DNA from: Arthrobacter sp. NicSoilB4
GTDB lineage: Bacteria; Actinomycetota; Actinomycetes; Actinomycetales; Micrococcaceae
Direction of reading: 5' to 3'
NCBI RefSeq assembly: GCF_019977335.1
Contig: NZ_AP024653.1
Span: 2,852,001-2,916,000 of the forward strand
DNA: 64,000 nucleotides
Under the pieces are notes generated by a model. That model worked only from the letters and a program-made list of their open reading frames with translations. It had not been told where the DNA came from and did no database searches. Each line of letters opens with the position of its first letter. Positions within the stretch are counted from its first letter, which is position 1. A program made the translations under genes and the position numbers. This document shows positions 17,293-25,383 of this stretch, piece by piece.

Positions 17293-18048
17293 ATGACTAC
17301 TCAAGTGCCCGGCGACGCGCTCGTCTCCCTGAACGCCGTCAATAAGCATTACGGCCAGTTGCACGTCCTGAAGGACATCAACCTGAATGTCCGCAAGGGC
17401 GAGGTTGTTGTTGTCATCGGACCGTCGGGTTCCGGCAAGTCAACACTTTGCCGGGCCATCAACCGTCTGGAGACAATCGACGACGGCGTCATCAAGATCG
17501 ACGGCAAGGAACTGCCCGAAGAGGGCAAGGAACTCGCCAAGCTGCGGGCCGACGTCGGCATGGTCTTCCAGTCGTTCAACCTTTTCGCCCACAAGACGAT
17601 CCTCGAGAACGTCACCCTGGGCCCCATCAAGGTCAAGGGCCTCTCGAAGACCGAAGCCGACAAGGACGCCATGGCGCTGCTGGAACGCGTAGGCGTCGGG
17701 CACCAGGCACCCAAACTGCCGGCGCAGCTCTCCGGCGGGCAGCAGCAGCGCGTGGCGATTGCCCGTGCCCTGGCCATGAAGCCGAAGGTCATGCTCTTCG
17801 ATGAGCCCACCTCCGCCCTGGACCCGGAAATGATCAACGAAGTCCTCGACGTCATGATCCAGCTGGCGAAGGAAGGCATGACCATGATCGTGGTCACCCA
17901 CGAGATGGGCTTCGCCCGCAAGGCCGCTGACCGTGTGATCTTCATGGACGCAGGCCAGATCGTCGAGGATGACACCCCCGAAGAGTTCTTCAACAACCCC
18001 AAGAGCAGCCGCGCCAAGGACTTCCTCTCCAAGCTGCTGACCCACTGA
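17293..18048 (+). CDS. gluA: Glutamate ABC transporter ATP-binding protein
   Basis: The 251-residue ABC ATPase has Walker [10 protein letters not shown] at 43-51, a Q-loop in VFQSFNLF, the signature LSGGQQQR, Walker [12 protein letters not shown] and the switch His in VVTHEMGFA. It belongs to the polar amino acid uptake group. It heads a four-gene run with a lipoprotein binding protein and two permeases, the order of the corynebacterial gluABCD glutamate importer. It hydrolyses ATP at the inner face of the membrane to drive uptake. Glutamate is inferred from gene order and family; related amino acids cannot be excluded. Confidence 0.92.
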   Translation: MTTQVPGDALVSLNAVNKHYGQLHVLKDINLNVRKGEVVVVIGPSGSGKSTLCRAINRLETIDDGVIKIDGKELPEEGKELAKLRADVGMVFQSFNLFAHKTILENVTLGPIKVKGLSKTEADKDAMALLERVGVGHQAPKLPAQLSGGQQQRVAIARALAMKPKVMLFDEPTSALDPEMINEVLDVMIQLAKEGMTMIVVTHEMGFARKAADRVIFMDAGQIVEDDTPEEFFNNPKSSRAKDFLSKLLTH

Positions 18049-18106
18049 TCCCTGACGAGTTCGCACCCTGGCCGCCGCAAGGCGGCCGTCCAATGAAAGG
18101 AATGTC

Positions 18107-18985
18107 ATGAAGGCATTTTTCCGAAGGAAATCCCTTCTGGTTGCCGCGTCCGCGGCTCTGGCGCTCAGCCTGAGCGCCTGCGGCGGCAGCAGCTCCACGT
18201 CCAACCCGCCTGTGGCAGAGAAGCCGAGCTTCGCGGCCGACACCACCATGGCCAAGCTTTCATCCGCCGGCAAGATCGTCATCGGCACCAAGTTCGACCA
18301 GCCGCTGTTCGGCCAGAAGGGCCTCGACGGCAAGCCTGTCGGTTTCGACGTGGAAATCGGCAAGCTGATCGCCGCCAAGCTGGGCATCCCCGCGGACAAG
18401 ATCGAGTGGGTGGAGACCGTCTCCGCCAACCGCGAGCAGTTCATCAAGCAGGGCAAGGTCGACATGATCGTCGCCACCTACACGATCAACGACAAGCGCA
18501 AGACCGAAGTCGACTTCGCCGGACCGTACTACGAGGCCGGCCAGGCGCTGATGGTGAACAAGGACAACACAACCATCACCAAGCCCGAAGACGTCAAGGG
18601 CAAGAACGTCTGCTCCGTGACCGGTTCCACCCCGGCCGCCACGATCGTCGAGAAGTACGGAGCAGTCCTCGTCCCGGCCGCCACGTACTCCGCTTGCCTT
18701 GAGCCGCTGCGCAACAAGCAGGTCGAAGCGATCACCACTGACAACGTCATTCTGGCCGGGTTCGTGTCCAAGGAACCGGACGCCTTCAAGCTGGCCTCGG
18801 ACCAGACCTTCACCAAGGAGCCCTACGGCATCGGCCTGAAGAAGGACGACACCGCGTTCCGCATGTGGATCAACGACCAGCTGGAAGCCGCCGACAAGGA
18901 CGGTTCCTACAAGAAGGCCTGGGAAACCACCGCCGGCACGGTCATCAAGACCACTCCCGCACTTCCCACGATCAACCGCTACTAG
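18107..18985 (+). CDS. gluB: Glutamate-binding lipoprotein of the ABC importer
   Basis: This 292-residue SBP-family-3 protein has a lipoprotein signal: basic FRRK, a hydrophobic stretch, then LSAC with the lipidated cysteine at 25, followed by a Gly/Ser linker. The binding domain begins near residue 45 (GKIVIGTKFDQP), and GFDVEIGKLIAAKLGI is typical of periplasmic amino acid receptors. It captures the substrate outside the membrane and hands it to GluC/GluD. The AAAGGAATG before the start gives a good ribosome site. It lies 58 bases after gluA and 98 bases before gluC. Confidence 0.92.
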   Translation: MKAFFRRKSLLVAASAALALSLSACGGSSSTSNPPVAEKPSFAADTTMAKLSSAGKIVIGTKFDQPLFGQKGLDGKPVGFDVEIGKLIAAKLGIPADKIEWVETVSANREQFIKQGKVDMIVATYTINDKRKTEVDFAGPYYEAGQALMVNKDNTTITKPEDVKGKNVCSVTGSTPAATIVEKYGAVLVPAATYSACLEPLRNKQVEAITTDNVILAGFVSKEPDAFKLASDQTFTKEPYGIGLKKDDTAFRMWINDQLEAADKDGSYKKAWETTAGTVIKTTPALPTINRY

Positions 18986-19083
18986 GCAGCTGTGGCGGTT
19001 GCCGGGGCACGCGCCCGACGCGGCCCCGGCAACCGCCATTCCCGTCTCCCGCACCACTCCCCTCAAGGCAGCCTAAGGAACCT

Positions 19084-19734
19084 ATGGACGTCATCATTGA
19101 TAACCTTCCCGCGTATGTGGACGGTTTTCTCAGAACCCTCTTCCTGTCCGTGGTCTCGGGGATCTTCGCACTGATTTTCGGCACCCTGCTCGCGGCAGCC
19201 CGCGTCTCGCCGGTCGCCGCCCTGCGCGGCTTCAGCATGACGTACGTGGAGATCGTCCGGAACACCCCGCTGACGATCGCATTCTTCTTCGCCGCCGTGG
19301 TCCTGCCCCGGCTCGGGGTGACGTTCCAGCAGTTCGAGGTCGCCGCCATCATCGCCCTGAGCGCCTACACGTCGGCGTTCATCGCCGAAGCGGTGCGCTC
19401 CGGCGTCAACAGCGTCCCGGTCGGCCAGGCCGAGGCCGCCCGCAGCATCGGCATGAAGTTCAGCCAGGTACTGACCCTCATCATCCTTCCGCAGGCGCTG
19501 CGCACGGTGATCCCGCCCATGATCAACATCCTGATCGCCCTCGTCAAGAACTCCTCGGTGGCCGGCGCCTTCTACGTGATGGAGCTCTTCGGCTACGGCC
19601 GCCAGCTCGCCAACGCCAACGGTGACGCCGTGCTGTGGGTCCTCGTCGGCGTCGCCTTCTTCTACCTGCTGATAACCGTCCCGCTTGGCTACGTCGCCAA
19701 CCTGGTTGAACGAAAGGTGGCGATCGCCCGATGA
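19084..19734 (+). CDS. gluC: Glutamate ABC transporter permease
   Basis: The 216-residue His/Glu/Gln-type permease has about five transmembrane helices. The EAA loop SVPVGQAEAARSIGMKFSQV couples it to the ATPase. It pairs with GluD to form the membrane channel. The ATG at 19084 follows AAGGAACCT and gives the length usual for the family. The gene overlaps gluD by four bases (ATGA), so the permeases are translationally coupled. Confidence 0.92.
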   Translation: MDVIIDNLPAYVDGFLRTLFLSVVSGIFALIFGTLLAAARVSPVAALRGFSMTYVEIVRNTPLTIAFFFAAVVLPRLGVTFQQFEVAAIIALSAYTSAFIAEAVRSGVNSVPVGQAEAARSIGMKFSQVLTLIILPQALRTVIPPMINILIALVKNSSVAGAFYVMELFGYGRQLANANGDAVLWVLVGVAFFYLLITVPLGYVANLVERKVAIAR

Positions 19735-20564
19735 GCTCGGTCCTGTACGACGTCCCCGGCCCCAAGGCCCGCCGCATCTCACTGATCGGCTCCATCATCG
19801 GCGTCATCGCCATCGCCGGACTGCTCTGGTGGTCCATTACCATCCTCGCCCAGCAGGGGATCTTCGAACCGGAACGCTGGGCCGTTTTCCAGATTCCCGA
19901 TGTCTGGGTGCTGATCGGCAACGGCATCGGCGCGACCCTCACCGCAGCCGCGGTCGCCGCGGTCATCGCCTTCCCGCTGGGCCTGGTGCTGTGCCTCATG
20001 CGCATCTCCGACGTCGCCTGGATCCGCATCCCCACCCGGATCGTGCTGGAATTCCTGCGCGGCATGCCCGTGGTCCTGATGATGTTCTTTGTGCTGCTGG
20101 TGTTCGCGACTAATTCCTTTGTCGCCGTCGTCGCCGGCCTGGTGCTCTACAACTCGGCAATCTTCGCCGAAATCATCCGCGCCGGCATCCAGTCCCTGCC
20201 GAAGGGCCAGCGTGAAGCCGGCCTTGCGATCGGCCTCACCAGCTTCGCCTCCCGCCGCAGCATCGAGCTGCCCCAGGCGATCCGGCGCATGCTGCCCTCG
20301 CTCGTCGCTCAGCTTGTGGTGCTGCTAAAGGACACCTCGCTGGGCTACATCGTGTCCTACGAGGAACTGCTCCGGAAGGTCCAGATCATGGCCGACTTCC
20401 TCGGCCCGGATTACCTGTTCCCGGTGTTCTTCGTTGCGGCGGCGATCTACATCGCCATCAACTTCTCCGTCTCCCGCCTCGCCATCTGGATCGAGAGGCG
20501 CGGCTCCAAGAAGGCCGCCGGCGGCGTCGTGCACGTTCCCGTTGCCGGGATCCCCGTCAAGTAG
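19731..20564 (+). CDS. gluD: Glutamate ABC transporter permease
   Basis: At 277 residues this partner permease is longer than GluC. It has an N-terminal membrane helix (IGVIAIAGLLWWSITILA) and an extracytoplasmic segment before the core domain. The EAA loop reads SLPKGQREAGLAIGLTSF. Together with GluC it would form a heterodimer served by GluA. The start overlaps the end of gluC by four bases. A strong intrinsic terminator follows 41 bases after the stop and closes the operon. Confidence 0.92.
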   Translation: MSSVLYDVPGPKARRISLIGSIIGVIAIAGLLWWSITILAQQGIFEPERWAVFQIPDVWVLIGNGIGATLTAAAVAAVIAFPLGLVLCLMRISDVAWIRIPTRIVLEFLRGMPVVLMMFFVLLVFATNSFVAVVAGLVLYNSAIFAEIIRAGIQSLPKGQREAGLAIGLTSFASRRSIELPQAIRRMLPSLVAQLVVLLKDTSLGYIVSYEELLRKVQIMADFLGPDYLFPVFFVAAAIYIAINFSVSRLAIWIERRGSKKAAGGVVHVPVAGIPVK

Positions 20565-20605
20565 TCCGCAGCCAAGCAGCCTGCGCAGGCTGTTCCGCAC
20601 GCAAG

Positions 20606-20643
20606 AAGGTCCGGAATCCCGAGAGGGGTTCCGGACCTTTTTG
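20606..20643 (+). terminator. Intrinsic terminator of gluABCD
   Basis: A 15-bp stem with one G-U pair (AAGGTCCGGAATCCC against GGGGTTCCGGACCTT) closes on a GAGA tetraloop and is followed by a T run. It also lies downstream of the convergent dapE gene and could serve both. Confidence 0.9.
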
Positions 20644-20678
20644 TTGCAGCCTGTCGACCTGCGGTTTCTTCTCCCGCC

Positions 20679-21830
20679 TTACGTCGTGAGCCAGCTCCGC
20701 AGCGCCCGCAGGCATTCGCGGACCGCGTCGGCCTCGACATGTTCGTTGTCCTTGTGCGCCAGCAGCGGATCGCCCGGCCCGAAGTTCACCGCCGGGATAC
20801 CCAGCTCGCTGAAGCGCGCGACGTCGGTCCAGCCGTACTTCGGCTTCGGTTCGGCACCTACAGCGGCGACGAACGACGCCGCGGCGGGGTGGTTGAGTCC
20901 GGGACGGGCGCCGGCAGCGCTGTCGGTACGGATGACGTCGAACCCTTCCAGCAGTTCCCGGACGTGCTGCTCCGCCTCGTCCGGGGTTTTGTCCGGGGCG
21001 AACCGGTAGTTGATTTCCACGACGCAGCGGTCCGGGATCACGTTGCCGGCGGTCCCGCCGTTGACCTTTACGGCGTTGAGGCTTTCCCGGTAGTCCAGGC
21101 CGTCCACGGAGACGGTCCGGGGCTCGTACGCTGCGAGCCGGGCCAGGATCGGGGCGGCGGCGTGGATCGCGTTGCTGCCCATCCAGGCCCGGGCGGAATG
21201 CGCGGCTTCCCCCACGGTTGTCGCTTCGAAGCGGATCGTGCCGTTGCACCCGCCCTCCACCGTGCCGTGCGTGGGTTCCAGCAGGATCGCGAAGTCCCCG
21301 CCCAGGAGGCTGCCATGGTTCCGGACGAGCCGGCCCAGCCCGCTCTTGACGGCCTCGACTTCCTCGTGGTCGTAGAAAACGAAGGTGACGTCCTTGTCCG
21401 GCTCCGCCCCGCCGTCGAACAAAGCCGCGGCCAGCGCCAGCTGCACCGCGACGCCGCCCTTCATGTCGGTGGCACCGCGGCCGTACAGAATCCCCTCGCC
21501 CGGCGCTCCCGACGGCCAGTACGACGGGACGGTCCCGAGGGCCCCTTCCGTGGCCGGCAGGGGAACAGTATCCAGGTGGCCGGCCAGGATGACGCGCTCG
21601 GCGCGGCCCAGGTTGCTGCGGGCGATGATCGAATCGCCGTCGCGGACCAGCTCCAGCTGCGGGATCGAGCGGAGGGCATGCTCCACGGCGTCGGCCAGCT
21701 CCCCCTCCGCGCCGGAGACACTGTTGATGTCGATGAGGCTGGCGGTCAGCAGCGCCACATCCTGGCGCGGGTCCAGTCGGGCGGCATGGGGGCGGGAGGT
21801 CGGGCGCGCGTTCAAGTCCGGGGCAGTCAC
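20679..21830 (-). CDS. dapE: Succinyl-diaminopimelate desuccinylase
   Basis: This 383-residue M20-family metallohydrolase has the metal-ligand segments GHLDTVP, GATDMKGG and FYDHEEVE, then LLEPTHGTVEGG, with an inserted dimerisation domain in the middle. DapE removes succinate from N-succinyl-LL-diaminopimelate in lysine and cell-wall precursor synthesis. The start codon is GTG. It is divergent from dapD, which makes the succinylated intermediate, with 107 bases between them, so the two steps may be co-regulated from the shared spacer. Confidence 0.93.
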   Translation of the reverse strand: MTAPDLNARPTSRPHAARLDPRQDVALLTASLIDINSVSGAEGELADAVEHALRSIPQLELVRDGDSIIARSNLGRAERVILAGHLDTVPLPATEGALGTVPSYWPSGAPGEGILYGRGATDMKGGVAVQLALAAALFDGGAEPDKDVTFVFYDHEEVEAVKSGLGRLVRNHGSLLGGDFAILLEPTHGTVEGGCNGTIRFEATTVGEAAHSARAWMGSNAIHAAAPILARLAAYEPRTVSVDGLDYRESLNAVKVNGGTAGNVIPDRCVVEINYRFAPDKTPDEAEQHVRELLEGFDVIRTDSAAGARPGLNHPAAASFVAAVGAEPKPKYGWTDVARFSELGIPAVNFGPGDPLLAHKDNEHVEADAVRECLRALRSWLTT

Positions 21831-21925
21831 CGTCCCACTTTATCCGTTGACCCCGCCCAGGCCAGCTCCCGTCCGTCACGGGTCTCGGCTCTGTCACGGG
21901 TTTCGGCGAGGGCAGGCGCCGTCTA

Positions 21926-21931
21926 TAGACT
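21926..21931 (+). promoter_or_regulatory. Candidate -10 box for a leaderless dapD transcript
   Basis: TATAGACT ends six bases before the dapD ATG, with TAGACT at 21926-21931. No purine-rich ribosome site other than TTGGGG lies between. The spacing fits a leaderless or nearly leaderless mRNA. The -35 is not evident. Confidence 0.4.
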
Positions 21932-21937
21932 TGGGGC

Positions 21938-22948
21938 ATGACTGAAACCGCTTCTTCCGCTGTGCCCGCAGACTCCCGCTCGGCCTATGGCTATGGCGTC
22001 GCCACCATCGCCACCAGCAACGATGCAGCCACCGTGCTGGATGTCTGGTACCCGGCGCCGGCCCTCGGAACAGCGGCGGAGAACCTCCGCGACGTGGCCA
22101 ACGCGGACCAGTCGCTGCTGGACATCGCCAGCACCGGCGCGGACGCCGACCGGGGCACCGAGCAGCAAGTCGTGTTCGTGCAGATCCACCTCGACGAAGC
22201 ACCGGCAGACACTGCCGACGCCTATCTGCGCCTGCACCTGCTCTCGCACCGCCTGGTGCAGCCCAACAGCATCAACCTGGACGGGATCTTCGGCAAACTC
22301 CCCAACGTGGTGTGGACGAACTTCGGGCCCGCCGCCGTCGAGGGCTTCGAACTGACGCGCGCCCGGCTGCGCAAGCGCGGCGCCGTCACTGTCTACGGCG
22401 TAGACAAGTTCCCCCGCATGGTGGACTACGTCATCCCCTCCGGCGTGCGGATCGCTGACGCCGACCGGGTCCGCCTCGGCGCGCACCTGGCCGAAGGCAC
22501 CACGGTCATGCATGAAGGCTTCGTGAACTTCAACGCGGGCACCCTTGGCACGTCCATGGTGGAAGGCCGCATCTCCGCCGGAGTCGTCACCGGTGACGGG
22601 TCCGACGTCGGCGGCGGCGCCTCGATCATGGGCACCCTGTCGGGCGGCGGCAAGGAAAAGATCTCCCTGGGCGAACGTGTGCTGCTGGGAGCCAACTCGG
22701 GCGTGGGCATCAGCATCGGCGACGACTCCGTCGTCGAAGCCGGGCTCTATGTCACGGCCGGAACCCGCGTCCGCGTCGTCGGGGCCAAGGACGCCGACGG
22801 CGAGGACACGACCCAGATCGTCAAGGCCGTCGAGCTGTCCGGTGTCCCCAACCTGCTCTTCCGCCGCAACTCCTCCACCGGTCAGGTCGAGGTCCTCCCG
22901 CGCAAGGGACAGACCGTCGAACTCAACGAGGCACTGCACGCCAACTAA
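21938..22948 (+). CDS. dapD: Tetrahydrodipicolinate N-succinyltransferase (actinobacterial type)
   Basis: The 336-residue protein has an N-terminal alpha/beta region and a left-handed beta-helix visible as hexapeptide-like repeats (IADADRVRLGAHLAEGTTVM, then NAGTLGTSMVEGRISAGVVT). The segment GDGSDVGGGASIMGTLSGGG is characteristic of the actinobacterial DapD group. It transfers succinyl from succinyl-CoA to tetrahydrodipicolinate, the committed step of the succinylase branch of lysine synthesis. Together with dapE (divergent) and dapC (about 5 kb away) the window encodes three consecutive steps of this branch. Confidence 0.95.
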   Translation: MTETASSAVPADSRSAYGYGVATIATSNDAATVLDVWYPAPALGTAAENLRDVANADQSLLDIASTGADADRGTEQQVVFVQIHLDEAPADTADAYLRLHLLSHRLVQPNSINLDGIFGKLPNVVWTNFGPAAVEGFELTRARLRKRGAVTVYGVDKFPRMVDYVIPSGVRIADADRVRLGAHLAEGTTVMHEGFVNFNAGTLGTSMVEGRISAGVVTGDGSDVGGGASIMGTLSGGGKEKISLGERVLLGANSGVGISIGDDSVVEAGLYVTAGTRVRVVGAKDADGEDTTQIVKAVELSGVPNLLFRRNSSTGQVEVLPRKGQTVELNEALHAN

Positions 22949-22971
22949 GGTTGGGTGCGGAAAGCCCAACC
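22949..22971 (+). other. Short stem-loop directly after the dapD stop
   Basis: GGTTGGG pairs with CCCAACC around a nine-base loop, beginning at the base after the dapD stop codon. There is no T tract, so it is a poor intrinsic terminator and may instead protect the 3' end or separate translation of dapD from the next gene. Confidence 0.35.
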
Positions 22972-23016
22972 GTTAGAAGAATGTACCGGCCCCTGGGGGC
23001 CCGAGGGAGTAGTTTC

Positions 23017-23865
23017 GTGGCACGCAGAGGCACCTTGCGCCGTTGGATCGTGCTGCTCCTGACCCTGGCGATGGTGGTGGGCGGCATTTACACGGCGTTT
23101 GCCTTCGTGCAGCGGTCGGAGGTCCTCATCACCGAACGCTGCACGGCTGCGGGCGGCACTGCCGAACTGGCGACGGACCAGGCCGCCAATGCCGGCCTCA
23201 TTACCGCAGTGGCGGTCCGCCGGGGGCTCCCGGCCAGGGCCGCCAGCATCGCGTTGGCCACGGCCATGCAGGAATCCAAGATCCGGAACATCAACCACGG
23301 CGACCAGGCCGGCCCGGACTCCCGCGGGCTCTTTCAGCAGCGCCCCTCGCAGGGCTGGGGCACCGCGGAACAGGTGATTGACCCGTACCATGCCAGCAAC
23401 GCCTTCTACGATGCCCTCGTGAAGATCCCCGGCTACGAGACGCTGGAAATCACCGACGCCGCGCAACGCGTCCAGCGCTCCGCTTACCCCCACGCCTACG
23501 CCCAGCACGAGGTCATGGCCCGCTCTTTCGCGTCCTCCCTGACCGGCCAGACCCCTGCCGGCCTCGACTGCTCGCTGCGGGCCCCCGACGAGGCCGGAGA
23601 CCCTGCCGCAGTGCAGGAACGGCTGTCCGCGGCCTTCGGCGGAGTGCCGGCTTCCCTGGACGGCAGCACCCTCGTGCTGGATACCCAGGGAACGCGGGCC
23701 TGGGCCATGGCGCAATGGGCGGTCGCCAACGCCAAAGCGCTCTCCATCACGGAGGTCCACGCGGACGGACGCAGCTGGACGCGGCAGGACCGCAACGGCT
23801 GGCAGCCCTCCGACGTGCCCGCCGGCCAGGTCCGGATCACTGTCGCCGACGCACCTGCGCAGTAG
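23017..23865 (+). CDS. Membrane-anchored lysozyme-like (transglycosylase-fold) protein
   Basis: The 282-residue protein has an uncleaved-looking N-terminal membrane helix (WIVLLLTLAMVVGGIYTAFA). An extracytoplasmic domain follows whose core, ATAMQESKIRNINHGD, then SRGLFQQRPSQGWG, resembles the catalytic-Glu region of lytic transglycosylases. Relatives are often labelled 'heavy metal transporter' without support. The GTG at 23017 is preferred to ATG 22981 because GAGGGAG lies about nine bases upstream and the basic-plus-helix start is typical. It probably binds or trims peptidoglycan. Its position after dapD, which supplies a peptidoglycan precursor, suits that. Activity is unproven. Confidence 0.65.
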   Translation: MARRGTLRRWIVLLLTLAMVVGGIYTAFAFVQRSEVLITERCTAAGGTAELATDQAANAGLITAVAVRRGLPARAASIALATAMQESKIRNINHGDQAGPDSRGLFQQRPSQGWGTAEQVIDPYHASNAFYDALVKIPGYETLEITDAAQRVQRSAYPHAYAQHEVMARSFASSLTGQTPAGLDCSLRAPDEAGDPAAVQERLSAAFGGVPASLDGSTLVLDTQGTRAWAMAQWAVANAKALSITEVHADGRSWTRQDRNGWQPSDVPAGQVRITVADAPAQ

Positions 23866-23895
23866 GCGCCGCTCCAGCCGGGCACCGTGGCCGGC

Positions 23896-24507
23896 TCAGA
23901 CCAGCAGGTCCACCACGGGCTGCACGTAGCTGCGGAAGAGTTCGGGCTGGGACAGCAGGTCGGAGCTCATGATGATTTTATCGGGCTCCAGGTACCAGGC
24001 CCGCGGCTCAGCCAGGGGCAGCTCGATGATGGTCAACGAAAAATCGTTGGCGGCCCGGCCCACTTCGAGCAGCCGGTCATCCACCATGTCCTGCAGCAAC
24101 TGCACGCCGCCGGCGGCTTCGCGTTCGGCTTCCAGTGCCAGGTACTCGCCGCGGCGCTCCCGCGCCCACGACAGGGCCGCCCCGAAGTGGGCCTGCAGCA
24201 CACGCCGGAGGGCTGGGGAATTGCTGAAGCTGCGGAAGCCGGGCGGTCCCAGTTCCGGGGACATTTCGGGATGCGCTTTCAGGAGCTGCTCCCACCAGGC
24301 TTCCCACTCGGTCTTGAGTGCACTCTGTCCGCCTACCTCGGCAATGAGGTGGGTGTGGTCCGCAGGACGGATCTTCGGTGCCGCGTGGCTAAGCGCCGGG
24401 TGCCCAGCACTGTCCAAGCCGGCTGCGTCGCGAACGTAAAGTGCAATGAGCATCGGACCCGAAGTGTCCATGGTGATCCGCCAGCCCGGCCCGCCTGTGT
24501 GGTGCAT
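23896..24507 (-). CDS. Uncharacterised protein linked to a TetR regulator
   Basis: I do not recognise this 203-residue protein. It has no signal peptide or membrane helix. It is rich in Trp and acidic/basic helices in the middle (WEAWWEQLLKAHPEMSPELG, ALSWARERRGEYLALEAERE), and the C-terminal third alternates hydrophobic strands (FSLTIIELPLAEPRAWYLEP). A very good AAGGAGG site precedes the ATG. It lies 57 bases downstream of the TetR gene, and the gap contains a TetR-like palindrome over a promoter. The regulator probably controls this gene. The function remains unknown. Confidence 0.75.
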   Translation of the reverse strand: MHHTGGPGWRITMDTSGPMLIALYVRDAAGLDSAGHPALSHAAPKIRPADHTHLIAEVGGQSALKTEWEAWWEQLLKAHPEMSPELGPPGFRSFSNSPALRRVLQAHFGAALSWARERRGEYLALEAEREAAGGVQLLQDMVDDRLLEVGRAANDFSLTIIELPLAEPRAWYLEPDKIIMSSDLLSQPELFRSYVQPVVDLLV

Positions 24508-24539
24508 CCAATTGCCTCCTTGGCAAGACGTACGTTCCC

Positions 24540-24568
24540 AGTCTATTCCTCAAGTTAACGCACGTTAA
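24540..24568 (-). promoter_or_regulatory. Promoter with TetR-like palindromic operator
   Basis: TTAACG-CA-CGTTAA (24555-24568) is a perfect 14-base palindrome. On the minus strand TAGACT at 24540-24545 makes a -10 box, and the palindrome covers the expected -35 and spacer (TAACGT, 16 bases upstream). It overlaps the stop codon of the TetR gene. The arrangement fits repression of the downstream 203-residue gene by the neighbouring TetR protein. Confidence 0.5.
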
Positions 24569-25203
24569 TGGCTGCCGGCGTGGCTGCCCAGTCCGCTGAG
24601 ATGGGACTCCAACACGTCGCCGCACATCTGCGCGGTCATCCATTCGGGCTGCAGGAGGGCGTGCATCGTAAGCCCGTCGAGGGTTGCCAGCAGCCGCTCC
24701 GCCTCGGTGACCAACCGCTGCTGGTCCTCGGCCACGTCGGTGTCGGCGGCGGACGACAGGTCCATCACGAGCCTCCCGACGATCGCAGCGACGGCTCGGT
24801 GGCTCCGGTCTGCTTCCGCGGCCAGGAACGGTTTGGTCCTGGCGGCGTTCTTGAACGCCATCCACACGCAGGCGTCGACCGCGCGTTCGTCGTCCAGGGG
24901 CAGCAGCTCGCCCAGCAGTGTTAATACGGCCTGGCGGTGTTCCGGGGTGCCGGGCTGCGCCTCCGCGAGGCGCTCGTCGGCAGCCGTCAACCGGCCGACA
25001 ATCCGGTCGACGACGACTCCGAAGGAGTGGGTCAGGAGTTCATCGCTGCTGGCGAAGTAATGCCGGACCGATCCGACGGCCAGTTCCGCCTCGTCCGCGA
25101 CTTCGCGGAGCGAAGCCCTTTCAAGTCCGTCTGCTGCGACGATCCGGAAGACCGCTTCGACCACTTCCTGGCGCCGCAATCCGGCGTCGACAAATTTGGG
25201 CAT
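24565..25203 (-). CDS. TetR-family transcriptional regulator
   Basis: The 212-residue protein has a typical N-terminal TetR helix-turn-helix (VEAVFRIVAADGLERASLRE, then VADEAELAVGSVRHYFASSD, residues about 12-55) and an all-helical ligand/dimerisation domain. TetR proteins repress neighbouring genes until a small ligand binds. The likely target is the 203-residue gene immediately downstream, whose promoter carries a palindrome. The ligand is unknown. It lies downstream of the strong gltA terminator and is probably transcribed from its own promoter around 25205-25230, which includes an AT-rich TTTTTTAG run. Confidence 0.88.
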   Translation of the reverse strand: MPKFVDAGLRRQEVVEAVFRIVAADGLERASLREVADEAELAVGSVRHYFASSDELLTHSFGVVVDRIVGRLTAADERLAEAQPGTPEHRQAVLTLLGELLPLDDERAVDACVWMAFKNAARTKPFLAAEADRSHRAVAAIVGRLVMDLSSAADTDVAEDQQRLVTEAERLLATLDGLTMHALLQPEWMTAQMCGDVLESHLSGLGSHAGSH

Positions 25204-25317
25204 TAGTCTTTTTTAGCACGGATGGGCACCCGACGGCGGCGGGCCACACCGGCCGGCAGCCTTCCCACCTGCACAAATACCGAAATTGACCCGCCCCCGG
25301 CGCTTTCCCCGGACACA

Positions 25318-25362
25318 ACGACGCCGGCCGCGCACCCTCGAAAGGTGCGCGGCCGGCGTCGT
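25318..25362 (-). terminator. Strong hairpin terminator downstream of citrate synthase
   Basis: A perfect 19-bp stem (ACGACGCCGGCCGCGCACC with its complement) closes on a seven-base loop, 21 bases after the gltA stop. The minus strand continues TGTGTCC with only a weak T tract, as is common in high-GC genomes. Confidence 0.8.
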
Positions 25363-25383
25363 ACGGCTGTGGTCGAAAGTGAA

